Shown: positions 1 through 4,579, counted from the first letter of the stretch. The stretch is DNA of 7,252 nucleotides from Globobulimina sp. (GCA_003354225.1 PIVH01000180.1:1-7252); one strand, 5' to 3'. Program-made: numbers and translations. The notes: generated by a model from the sequence alone, not told the origin.

Positions 1-207
1 AGCGTTTGGGCCATCAAATCTAAAACGCCCCGCCAATACTCCTAATTGACCATCAGCAGCGCCTGTTAAGCCCGCGCCCCTCAATTGATAATCATTAGTG
101 CCATCATAGACCGTGGCAAATGTCTGATAACCTCCCACTAAAGGATCAAACACATCACCCGTAACACGCCTTAAAACTGGCTGTAAGACTGGGTTTAAAA
201 CCGTCAT
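1..207 (-). CDS. LamG/concanavalin-like phage virion protein, N-terminal part only
   Basis: This partial gene runs off the left edge, and 69 N-terminal residues are visible. The ATG at 207 overlaps the stop of the upstream gene (ATGA), so the two are probably translationally coupled. The motif YDGTNDYQLRGAGLTG at residues 34-49 matches the opening of LamG-type (concanavalin A-like beta-sandwich) proteins that are common among phage tail and virion genes. In such proteins this stretch is followed by a jelly-roll that binds sugars or other surface ligands. Residues 50-69 (ADGQLGVLAGRFRFDG) fit the next strands of that fold. No signal peptide is seen, as expected for a virion component. The role as receptor-binding or decoration protein is inferred, and the missing C-terminus prevents a firmer call. 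Confidence 0.75.
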   Translation of the reverse strand, partial: MTVLNPVLQPVLRRVTGDVFDPLVGGYQTFATVYDGTNDYQLRGAGLTGAADGQLGVLAGRFRFDGPNA

Positions 208-524
208 TGAACCGCTTCGACTGAAATAGTCCCGGAGGTGTAAGCCGTACACTCAAAACGATAGCGAACGTTCTTACGGGCGTTTGTGCCGACATTTTCT
301 ATAGGGGCGGTTATGGGAGAACCAACCGTGCGCCATACGCCGTCCTGATTGAAATCTCTCTGAAGTTCTACCGTGCCGACAAATGTGCCGGATATGCTTA
401 CGTCAAAATTGCCCTTGTCTGCAAAAGGGAATTGCCCTTGACCGGCAATATCTAATACGCCAGTACCGGTGAAATCTGCTGATATGTTTAAAGTGTTTTG
501 ACCTATGGGTGACTTGATTGCCAT
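204..524 (-). CDS. Small beta-rich phage protein next to the LamG gene
   Basis: The product is 106 residues, with no signal peptide or membrane segment. It is rich in short beta-strand-like stretches: FDVSISGTFVGTVELQRDF at 40-58, VWRTVG at 63-68, VRYRFECTAYTSGTI at 86-100. The pattern SGTFxGTVxLxR, then a Trp-containing turn, then YRxxCTAYTSGT, is one I recognise from short hypothetical proteins encoded beside LamG-type proteins in alphaproteobacterial phages. A structural role such as a tail, fibre or decoration protein is therefore likely but inferred. The start at 524 is supported by AGGAG at 531-535, seven bases upstream. Translation may be modulated, because that ribosome site can fold into a hairpin (531-548). 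The stop overlaps the LamG gene start. Confidence 0.75.
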   Translation of the reverse strand: MAIKSPIGQNTLNISADFTGTGVLDIAGQGQFPFADKGNFDVSISGTFVGTVELQRDFNQDGVWRTVGSPITAPIENVGTNARKNVRYRFECTAYTSGTISVEAVQ

Positions 525-530
525 GAATTT

Positions 531-548
531 CTCCTAGTTTTTTAGGAG
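531..548 (-). promoter_or_regulatory. Hairpin that can sequester a ribosome-binding site
   Basis: On the transcribed strand CTCCTA pairs perfectly with TAGGAG across a six-base AAAAAC loop. The TAGGAG arm is the Shine-Dalgarno sequence of the 106-residue gene starting at 524. In the mRNA the site could therefore be closed, giving a simple translational control element. The stem is only six pairs, so the effect may be modest. Confidence 0.4.
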
Positions 549-562
549 TATAACATAAAGTT

Positions 563-706
563 TTACTTTTTCTTTCTCTTTTTTTTGGCGCGTCCAGCCT
601 TAGAAAGAGCAATGGCAATGGCGGTCTTCTGTGGCTTGCCTTCACTCCTGAGTTTAGAAATATTCTTTGACACAGTTGCTTTCGATCGTCCTTTTTTGAG
701 TGGCAT
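563..706 (-). CDS. Very small basic phage protein, MPLKKG type
   Basis: The product is a 47-residue, strongly basic protein. It begins [15 protein letters not shown], has the core [16 protein letters not shown] at 23-38, and ends in a Lys/Arg tail. This combination (a KKG start, the P-Q-K-x-A-x-A-I-A-L-S helix, a lysine tail) is a recurrent tiny protein of phage genomes. It resembles the DUF6496-type motif, whose function is unknown. The basic tail suggests nucleic-acid or membrane-surface contact, but that is inference. The ATG at 706 directly follows the TAG of the upstream gene with no spacer. The ribosome site AGGTGG (711-716) lies inside the end of that gene, so expression is coupled. 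A longer overlapping reading frame at 403-714 is out of frame and not credible. Confidence 0.8.
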   Translation of the reverse strand: MPLKKGRSKATVSKNISKLRSEGKPQKTAIAIALSKAGRAKKKRKKK

Positions 707-829
707 CTATCCACCTATGAATTGTGCGAGTTCTTGAGACATAAAACTACCAGCAGCAGTAACTACCGATCCTGTGATAATACCATATAAATACCATCTT
801 ATTCTAGCCGAAACATCTTTTCGTTTCAT
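707..829 (-). CDS. Small single-pass membrane protein (40 residues)
   Basis: The product is 40 residues: a basic start MKRKDVSARIRW, one hydrophobic segment at about 13-30 (YLYGIITGSVVTAAGSF), and a short polar tail ending FIGG. The positive N-terminus predicts an inner-membrane protein with its N-terminus inside. Its stop abuts the start of the 47-residue gene. Upstream is a GGAG about nine bases before the ATG, itself just after the intrinsic terminator at 843-873. Small membrane proteins here could be holin-like, spanin-like or unrelated, and nothing in the sequence decides. The open frame, ribosome site and exact abutment support a real gene. Confidence 0.6.
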   Translation of the reverse strand: MKRKDVSARIRWYLYGIITGSVVTAAGSFMSQELAQFIGG

Positions 830-842
830 GTGAAACACTCCG

Positions 843-873
843 AAAAAGGAGGGAGGCTTTTTACACCTCCCCC
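843..873 (-). terminator. Intrinsic terminator after the curli-like operon
   Basis: Read leftward, GGGAGG (866-871) pairs with CCTCCC (851-856) around a nine-base loop. Three bases later comes TTTTT (843-847 on the other strand). It sits 14 bases after the stop of the repeat protein gene, as expected for the end of that operon. The T-run is short, and the next gene's ribosome site follows at once, so read-through is likely. Confidence 0.6.
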
Positions 874-884
874 AAGTTTACCAG

Positions 885-1514
885 CTAGTGCTTAATAACA
901 ACCACGTTCACACGGTTTTGAGCCGTTTGAGTGATGTTGTCGGCATGGGCCACTGCTGACACGTTGCCAGCGACCTGCAAGCTAGATGAGAATTGATGTG
1001 TATCAATATCTACTATATTTCCATTAGGATTTTTCATGGTGATATCAATAAGGTTAATATCATTAGCTGCTACCTGCGTAACATCATCAAGACCATGTGC
1101 GATGGAAACGTTACCAGCAATCTGCGCGTTGCTAACACTCTGGCCTACATGAACGTCTTGATCTCCCATATACCAAACACCATCTTTATCATTGATAACA
1201 ACTTCATTGGCGAGGTTATAGGCGGTTTGGTCTACATCATCACCATGCCAAGCCAAGGCAACGTTACCGGCAATCTGATCAGCATAGACGCGCTGGTGAG
1301 ATCGGTAATCATCATTGTAGGCATCAGTGTCTACAGCTTCGTAAGTATTGGCAACGTTAACCGCTGTCTGCTCAACATTATCGATGCTACCAGCAGCGCT
1401 AAAGTTGACCGCCAATTGATGACCAACAAAGAGTTGGTTGTTTACGTAGTCATCAGCAGAGGCCGGGGATACGAGGGCAAAGATTGCCAAGAGTCCTAAA
1501 AGTGATTTAATCAT
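885..1514 (-). CDS. Exported curlin-like repeat protein (HfaD/CsgA-like position)
   Basis: The product is 209 residues. Residues 1-20 (MIKSLLGLLAIFALVSPASA) are a clear Sec signal peptide with an ASA cleavage motif, so the protein leaves the cytoplasm. The mature part carries four repeats of exactly 24 residues at 33-56, 80-103, 131-154 and 180-203. Each runs Q-x-A-(G)-N-x(2)-(S/A) then (D)-x-(V/I)-x-Q-(T/V)-A-x-N-x(2)-N, and polar linkers of 23-27 residues separate them. Ladders of Gln and Asn at fixed spacing are the hallmark of curlin-type amyloid strands, although classical CsgA repeats are contiguous and about 22 residues long. The start overlaps the stop of the CsgG-family gene (ATGA), and AGGAAG lies eight bases upstream. 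It is the probable substrate of that pore. The gene order also matches hfaD, a holdfast anchor protein, and I cannot separate the two readings. The terminator at 843-873 follows. Confidence 0.7.
   Translation of the reverse strand: MIKSLLGLLAIFALVSPASADDYVNNQLFVGHQLAVNFSAAGSIDNVEQTAVNVANTYEAVDTDAYNDDYRSHQRVYADQIAGNVALAWHGDDVDQTAYNLANEVVINDKDGVWYMGDQDVHVGQSVSNAQIAGNVSIAHGLDDVTQVAANDINLIDITMKNPNGNIVDIDTHQFSSSLQVAGNVSAVAHADNITQTAQNRVNVVVIKH
906..1418 (-). repeat. Four-copy coding repeat in the curlin-like protein
   Basis: The four 24-residue protein repeats recur every 47-51 codons. At the DNA level the best-conserved piece is the AACGTTACCAGCAATCTG-type segment (complement of the QIAGNV codons), seen near 1107 and 1260 and in diverged form near 960 and 1405. 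The outermost copy (residues 33-56) has lost the AGN signature (LAVNF). This suggests internal duplication followed by divergence. Confidence 0.75.
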
Positions 1515-2380
1515 GTTATATCTTCCTGTTTTTCTAAATGTGCGTCCTTGATTGTATTGCCCTCAGGACGTTTAGAGGGGAGTAAAAAGTCGCATGTATC
1601 ATCGGCGTTTAAAATATCCTTGGCTATTCTCCAGGCCGCTACTTCAGTGATATAGCGTGCCGTCCATTGTGAGGGGGAGTTGGTTTGTACCCCGCCATTG
1701 AAATCAGTGAGATTGTCACCAAAGAACTTAAAGACGTTTGCCTTGATCTCTGAGCCATAGATACGCTTGGCTATGGTATTGGAGTAATACAGCTTGGTCG
1801 ATACTGTTTGCCAGACCTGGAAGTCCGCAGCGACAAGCATCTCGTAGTCTCGGAAACCCGCACCAAATCCTGCAACGTCCAATTCAGCACCGCCGCTAGA
1901 TGTATCCCAGTCCAGATTATTAAAAGCACCAGTGATAAATAAATCAGAACCGCGCATAGAGCCCTTTTTAATCGGACGGAACTTAATACTCTTGCCATCC
2001 ACAACGATACTTTTGCCATCTCCTAATATGCCCTGCTTGGCGTATTTAATCTCCCACTCAGTAACGGCTGTTTGGTGACGGTTAACCATTGGGATTCCGG
2101 TTTTACCGAGCGCAGCCACCAGCATTTCGGTAGCGCTTAGGGGTAGAGGCGCGCCTTCACCGTCCTGAGTGTATCTGTTGGTTTTATCCGCAATGTTATG
2201 GACGCCAACATGAACCTCTGTGGAAAACTTCTGCAAGCATCGGAGGGCGCTTGAGATAGGTGTATCACCTACAGAGGGGAAATCCCTTGATATATGCTTA
2301 ACTTCCTCTACAGCAACGCTCTGAGCGCACGCGGAGAGGGTTAAGACTGCGAGTCCTAGCAATAGCTTACGGCGTAACAT
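1511..2380 (-). CDS. CsgG/HfaB-family outer-membrane secretion lipoprotein
   Basis: The product is 289 residues from the ATG at 2380. An alternative ATG at 2389 adds three residues but would leave the GGGG ribosome site touching the start codon. It opens with a lipoprotein signal (MLRRKLLLGLAVLTLSAC) in which LSAC is the lipobox. The lipidated Cys is followed by Ala, so outer-membrane sorting is expected. In this numbering, VHVGVHNIADKTNRY (56-70), SATEMLVAAL (82-91), SDLFITGAFNNLDWD (145-159), GFGAGFRDYEMLVAADFQVWQT (171-192), ANVFKFF (214-220) and the C-terminal WTARYITEVAAWRIAKDIL match the order of motifs in CsgG, the nonameric curli secretion channel, and in HfaB of the holdfast. The family role is passage of unfolded subunits across the outer membrane. 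Genes for two exported Asn/Gln-rich proteins flank and overlap it, the expected cargo. The loop that forms the CsgG constriction looks shortened and lacks aromatic residues. Confidence 0.85.
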   Translation of the reverse strand: MLRRKLLLGLAVLTLSACAQSVAVEEVKHISRDFPSVGDTPISSALRCLQKFSTEVHVGVHNIADKTNRYTQDGEGAPLPLSATEMLVAALGKTGIPMVNRHQTAVTEWEIKYAKQGILGDGKSIVVDGKSIKFRPIKKGSMRGSDLFITGAFNNLDWDTSSGGAELDVAGFGAGFRDYEMLVAADFQVWQTVSTKLYYSNTIAKRIYGSEIKANVFKFFGDNLTDFNGGVQTNSPSQWTARYITEVAAWRIAKDILNADDTCDFLLPSKRPEGNTIKDAHLEKQEDIT

Positions 2381-2732
2381 TGTTATCATCCCCGCTTACA
2401 TTCGTTGCGGTTTGATCATCGCCGTTTTGATTGGCGTTAGTGTTTACATATTCGCTTTCACTAACAACAATTTGATTTTGGATGTTTGTAGAGGCTTGAT
2501 AAGTGCCTATATCGGCATGATCGATTGAGCCTGTGTAGGAGTTGTAATTGGTGTTGTAGGTCTTAGAGGTGCCTAAGCCGTTTTTTTTCATCTCTTGCAT
2601 GTAAAGCTTTTGAAGCCGTACTGATTTAGATATTGGGTCTTCAAATTGCCATGCTCTAGACTCTTTAAAGCCGCCAGCTTGTGCCGTTCCTGCAACGAAT
2701 AGAAAGAATACTAATGCTGTTAACATCTTCAT
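2367..2732 (-). CDS. Exported Asn/Gln-rich protein, HfaA-like
   Basis: The product is 121 residues with a Sec signal peptide at 1-19 (MKMLTALVFFLFVAGTAQA). The middle is polar with Tyr/Asn clusters (YNTNYNSYTGS at 59-69). The tail STNIQNQIVVSESEYVNTNA (81-100), followed by NQNGDDQTATN, resembles the C-terminal Asn/Gln/Thr pattern I associate with HfaA, the small secreted holdfast anchor. It also resembles minor curli subunits. It is first in a three-gene operon and overlaps the start of the CsgG-family gene by 14 bases. GGGAG eight bases before the ATG is a good ribosome site. The likely role is a secreted partner or nucleator working with the pore and the repeat protein. The HfaA link is from pattern and gene order, not alignment, and a CsgF-like plug role is the main alternative. 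Confidence 0.65.
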   Translation of the reverse strand: MKMLTALVFFLFVAGTAQAGGFKESRAWQFEDPISKSVRLQKLYMQEMKKNGLGTSKTYNTNYNSYTGSIDHADIGTYQASTNIQNQIVVSESEYVNTNANQNGDDQTATNVSGDDNNVTP

Positions 2733-2754
2733 AATAAGGTCTCCCTGTTATGTT

Positions 2755-2776
2755 TTTTAGTTTTTATTAACTAAAA
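2755..2776. repeat. Perfect 8-bp inverted repeat in the leader of the secretion operon
   Basis: TTTTAGTT and AACTAAAA flank a six-base loop, 22 bases upstream of the first gene of the operon. It would form an AT-rich hairpin in the leader RNA just before the ribosome site, or serve as a palindromic protein-binding site. There is no U-run positioned for a terminator. Confidence 0.45.
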
Positions 2777-2830
2777 CGGTATAACAAAGGAGAGTGCAAA
2801 CATATTCTTTTTAGACGTATAGTTGCATTT

Positions 2831-2877
2831 TTACAATTGTATGTTGTAATTATAACACGATTAATCCTGTAGTCCTT
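2831..2877 (-). promoter_or_regulatory. Possible promoter and overlapping operator for the secretion operon
   Basis: Reading leftward, a perfect TATAAT lies at 2849-2854. The -35 region about 17 bases upstream (AAGGAC) is poor, so an activator may be needed or the call may be wrong. Just downstream, over the expected start point, sits TTACAA-N7-TTGTAA (2831-2849), which contains the palindrome TACAATTGTA. The arrangement fits a regulated promoter about 100 bases upstream of the first gene. Confidence 0.35.
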
Positions 2878-2986
2878 CTATGATCAACCACATACTGACA
2901 CCAAAGGCACACCACACCAGAAGGAACCCACAGAGATTACCTAATGATTTAGATAATTCTAATATTCTCTCTCTAGTAAAATGCAC
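2861..2986 (-). CDS. Small single-pass membrane protein, GTG start
   Basis: The product is 41 residues from a GTG at 2986, with AGGA about nine bases upstream. The N-terminal third is charged and helical (HFTRERILELSKSLGN), and residues 18-36 (LGNLCGFLLVWCAFGVSMW) form one hydrophobic segment, followed by IIEGLQD. The reading overlaps the end of the GcrA-like gene by 14 bases, a typical coupled arrangement. The start codon is the weak point, since no ATG exists before the hydrophobic segment. Function is unknown. Its 3' end overlaps the proposed promoter of the secretion operon. Confidence 0.45.
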   Translation of the reverse strand: MHFTRERILELSKSLGNLCGFLLVWCAFGVSMWLIIEGLQD

Positions 2987-3287
2987 GGGATGTTGTCCTA
3001 CAAGGGTTGCATTGCCTGTTCCATATGCCTTCGCTCATAAAGGTATTACCGCATACGATACAGCTTCTCTTTTTCTTCACTTTAACGCCTAAGCCTAGTT
3101 TGACCTTTTGTTTGCTGACTTCACTGGCTTTTATTTTCATCATCTTGGCAATTTCTGCCGTTGCATAACCCTCTTCGTGGTAGGATTCCAGCAGGGCTAT
3201 TTGTTTATCTCCCCACACAAAGCCTAGTTGATTATCTATTTCTTCATCTAAATCAAAGAAATCTGGCTGCTCATTCTCTAATGGCAT
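2973..3287 (-). CDS. GcrA-like DNA-binding protein with C-terminal zinc ribbon
   Basis: The product is 104 residues. After an acidic leader (1-20), residues 24-66 (VWGDKQIALLESYHEEGYATAEIAKMM... KVKLGLG) have the W-x-D/E, hydrophobic and helix-turn-helix layout of the GcrA N-terminal domain, the alphaproteobacterial cell-cycle transcription factor. Unlike GcrA, the C-terminus is a four-cysteine zinc-ribbon pattern: C76-x2-C79, then FMSEG..NR, then C93-x2-C96. That tail recurs in small phage regulators. Acting as a phage transcription regulator is likely, and the target is unknown. A strong ribosome site (GGGGGA, seven bases) supports the start at 3287. It lies directly upstream, in the reading direction, of the small membrane protein and the secretion module, so control of that module is a reasonable guess. 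Confidence 0.65.
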   Translation of the reverse strand: MPLENEQPDFFDLDEEIDNQLGFVWGDKQIALLESYHEEGYATAEIAKMMKIKASEVSKQKVKLGLGVKVKKKRSCIVCGNTFMSEGIWNRQCNPCRTTSRAFY

Positions 3288-3305
3288 TGTTAGTCCCCCG
3301 ACTGT

Positions 3306-3515
3306 TTAATCTTTGTTGCGCGGCTCACTTACTTTCAAACTCAGAAATGACTTGCCTGCTCTATCAGTCTTCAGCCATCCGGCTATCTCGAAGACGTCCC
3401 CCTCCTTAGCGTCTACTGGCAGTGTGAATGTTCCCTTTCTATCAGGGTGTGTGTCTTTGCCCTTGTCGTTCATGTGTAGGGCTCCAGAACCGGGGTTCCA
3501 TTTAAAGTTACTCAT
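3306..3515 (-). CDS. Small phage hypothetical protein, HPD-G/AGW-GK-FLSL type
   Basis: The product is 69 residues. I chose the ATG at 3515 because AGGAG lies seven bases upstream and recognisable protein begins there. The open frame extends upstream to 3596, but that part only overlaps the preceding gene. The sequence has SGALHMNDKGKDTHPDRKG at 10-28, FEIAGWLKT at 42-50 and AGKSFLSLKV at 53-62. This order (SGALxxNDxK, HPDxxG, AGWxK, GKxFLSL) is familiar from short phage and mobile-element proteins of unknown function that look like a small OB-like or beta-barrel fold. It starts 11 bases after the upstream stop, so both are probably on one transcript. Confidence 0.7.
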   Translation of the reverse strand: MSNFKWNPGSGALHMNDKGKDTHPDRKGTFTLPVDAKEGDVFEIAGWLKTDRAGKSFLSLKVSEPRNKD

Positions 3516-3525
3516 TCTCTCTCTC

Positions 3526-3933
3526 CTATGTTTTAGGCAATATTCTAGGCAAATTCGATGGCGTAAAATTACAAACAAACCAAGGATAATAATCATCTAA
3601 ATTTTCTGTTCCTACCCTCATCCAGATATGACCTGTTTCAACGTCAACCATCTCGATAATATCTGAATCTTCTTGATAATCTCCTTTGTCTACATGACGA
3701 CAAACAATGTCCCTTTGAATATAGTCAGGGTCCCAAAAATCGTATGCCGGACCATTACCTACTAAAATAGGGGCTGCTTGACTACTATATCCATCGTTTC
3801 TGTCTTCAAATACGAAATAAACTTTGTCATCCATAGCCCAAGCTATTCCTTCAACATCATCTGTAAATGGATGTCTAATATTAATAGCAACAGCCTCTAG
3901 TTTATGTTTTCCTACTAAATCTTTTAGTTCCAT
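3526..3933 (-). CDS. Phage hypothetical protein (135 residues)
   Basis: The start ELKDLVGKHKLEAVA, followed by KVYFVFEDRNDGYSSQAAPILVG at 37-59, matches a conserved phage hypothetical family whose central signature is FxxEDxxDGYRSxxxPI. The rest is acidic and aromatic (YDFWDPDYIQRD, GHIWMRVGTENLDDYYPWFV). No signal peptide, membrane segment or catalytic motif is evident. An AGGAAG ribosome site lies five bases before the ATG. This is the first gene left of the long noncoding stretch, so its leader could include the inverted repeats at 3973-4007. Function is unknown. The family occurs with replication and early genes as well as among accessory genes. Confidence 0.75.
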   Translation of the reverse strand: MELKDLVGKHKLEAVAINIRHPFTDDVEGIAWAMDDKVYFVFEDRNDGYSSQAAPILVGNGPAYDFWDPDYIQRDIVCRHVDKGDYQEDSDIIEMVDVETGHIWMRVGTENLDDYYPWFVCNFTPSNLPRILPKT

Positions 3934-3953
3934 CTTCTCTTCCTTTCTTCCAT

Positions 3954-4250
3954 AGCTAGTGGCTTTTGGGCATCCCAGAGTATGGGAAGGACTATGTTAC
4001 ACGTCCTAGGGATTAACCCCGCCTACTAAGCTCGCTTCCGGCTCTCGCCTATCTGTCTCTCGTTGCTAAGACAGTGCATTTGGCTATTTTTTAGGCCAGC
4101 CAACAATTTGGGTTAAACATATTGCAACACACCAAACTGCCTTTACCTTGAATCCATAACGGTCTCTGTACATGCCTCTAGTTGCTGCCAAGCAGAGCTA
4201 GAAAATTTTGGTTGTTTTTAACGAGGAAACCATCCTGTACTGGGGGAATT
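3954..4250. other. Gene-free stretch rich in short inverted repeats
   Basis: No credible gene is present. The longest leftward ATG frame is 29 codons near 4174 with its only purine stretch touching the start. Several short perfect inverted repeats are visible: TCCCA/TGGGA (3973-3987), AGGAC/GTCCT (3988-4007), CTGTCT/AGACAG (4053-4074), TTGGCT/AGCCAA (4080-4103) and CTCT/AGAG around a CTGC-CAA-GCAG hairpin (4176-4197). The first two lie in tandem and would fold in the leader of the gene at 3933. I find no tRNA T-arm or anticodon stem. A structured leader, a noncoding RNA or a cis-acting phage site are all possible. Confidence 0.4.
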
Positions 4251-4290
4251 TTGTAAGGAATTGACACTTTGTTTGTAAGTTTGTTACAAT
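4250..4290 (+). promoter_or_regulatory. Rightward promoter of a predicted small RNA
   Basis: TTGACA at 4261-4266 is a perfect -35 box. TACAAT at 4285-4290 (18-base spacing) is a good -10 box. The direct repeat TTTGTAAG occurs at 4250-4257 and 4272-4279, 22 bases apart (about two helical turns), flanking the -35. TTGTAA-N5-TTACAA (4273-4289) overlaps the -10. The promoter points away from every nearby gene and into the predicted small RNA. Confidence 0.6.
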
Positions 4291-4296
4291 GTGTCT

Positions 4297-4378
4297 ACGA
4301 TCATTCTCAAATTCCCACCAAAGAAATTTAATGATCGTCATGACCTCGGACATTAACGTGTCGCGAGGTCGTTCTTTT
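4297..4378 (+). ncRNA. Predicted phage small RNA with two stem-loops
   Basis: A transcript from the promoter at 4261-4290 would start near 4297 and end at the T-run near 4378, about 80 nt. The first stem is GATCATT/AATGATC (4299-4305 with 4330-4336), extended by AAATT/AATTT inside. It exposes a loop CCCACCAAAGA. The second is the terminator hairpin. No start codon with a ribosome site gives a plausible peptide. Genes on both sides are read the other way, so this is a free-standing RNA. Its target is unknown; the C/A-rich loop could pair with a G-rich ribosome site. The boundaries are estimates. Confidence 0.5.
4342..4378 (+). terminator. Rightward intrinsic terminator of the small RNA
   Basis: GACCTCG (4342-4348) pairs with CGAGGTC (4364-4370), extended by GACA/TGTC with a single bulged G at 4363 and the loop TTAACG. 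TTCTTTT follows at 4372-4378. The U-run is only on the rightward side, so this ends the small RNA rather than the leftward operon that stops at 4382. Confidence 0.7.
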
Positions 4379-4381
4379 ACT

Positions 4382-4579
4382 CTAGGGTTTGTTTATTTTA
4401 TTGTCAAGTTTCCCGGGGCGCATACCTGATATTAGTCCTATAATAAAATGTGTGGCGAAGGTTGCTAAAACGACAGCGAATGCAAACCAATAAGATTCTA
4501 CGATAACAAAATGTGCCATTGTCCCGCCAAAAAGAGTATCTCTTATACTGAATCTAGATTTTATCATAAAATTAATCAT
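4382..4579 (-). CDS. Small membrane protein (65 residues)
   Basis: The product is 65 residues. Positions 22-51 (AHFVIVESYWFAFAVVLATFATHFIIGLIS) are hydrophobic and long enough for one tilted transmembrane helix. A basic tail follows (GMRPGKLDNKINKP). AAGGA eight bases before the ATG supports the start at 4579. An internal ATG at codon 21 (4519), preceded by GGCGGG, is a less likely alternative, since the N-terminal 20 residues would then be lost. It is the last gene of the leftward early-type operon and ends four bases from the oppositely directed small-RNA terminator. No family is recognised. Superinfection or membrane roles are guesses only. Confidence 0.65.
   Translation of the reverse strand: MINFMIKSRFSIRDTLFGGTMAHFVIVESYWFAFAVVLATFATHFIIGLISGMRPGKLDNKINKP

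Noticed and set aside
403-714. Leftward 103-residue frame overlapping two small genes
   Set aside because: It is out of frame with the recognisable MPLKKG protein and with the 106-residue protein. It is very basic and Cys/His/Arg-rich in an unstructured way, as expected for a shadow.
993-1499. Rightward 168-residue open frame opposite the curlin-like gene
   Set aside because: It is an antisense shadow produced by the repetitive codons of the real gene. It has no convincing ribosome site, and the leftward frame has a signal peptide, conserved repeats and coupling.
1771-2019. Leftward 82-residue hydrophobic frame inside the CsgG-family gene
   Set aside because: It lies entirely inside a well-supported gene in another frame and has no ribosome site.
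2880-3092. Rightward 70-residue frame
   Set aside because: It is antisense to the GcrA-like gene and the small membrane protein, with no ribosome site or recognisable content.
3516-3596. N-terminal extension of the 69-residue protein (hydrophobic MIIILGLFVILR start)
   Set aside because: It could look like a signal sequence, but it overlaps the preceding gene, lacks a ribosome site, and the family-like sequence with a strong AGGAG begins at 3515.
4088-4174. 29-codon leftward frame starting at 4174
   Set aside because: Its only purine-rich sequence is one base from the ATG, and the product matches nothing I recognise; the context is a repeat-rich noncoding stretch.
4140-4200. Possible tRNA on the minus strand (TAGCTCTGCTTGGCAGC..., GGATTCAAGG)
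   Set aside because: It superficially resembles a D-arm and a T-loop, but the stems do not pair into an acceptor, anticodon or T-arm.
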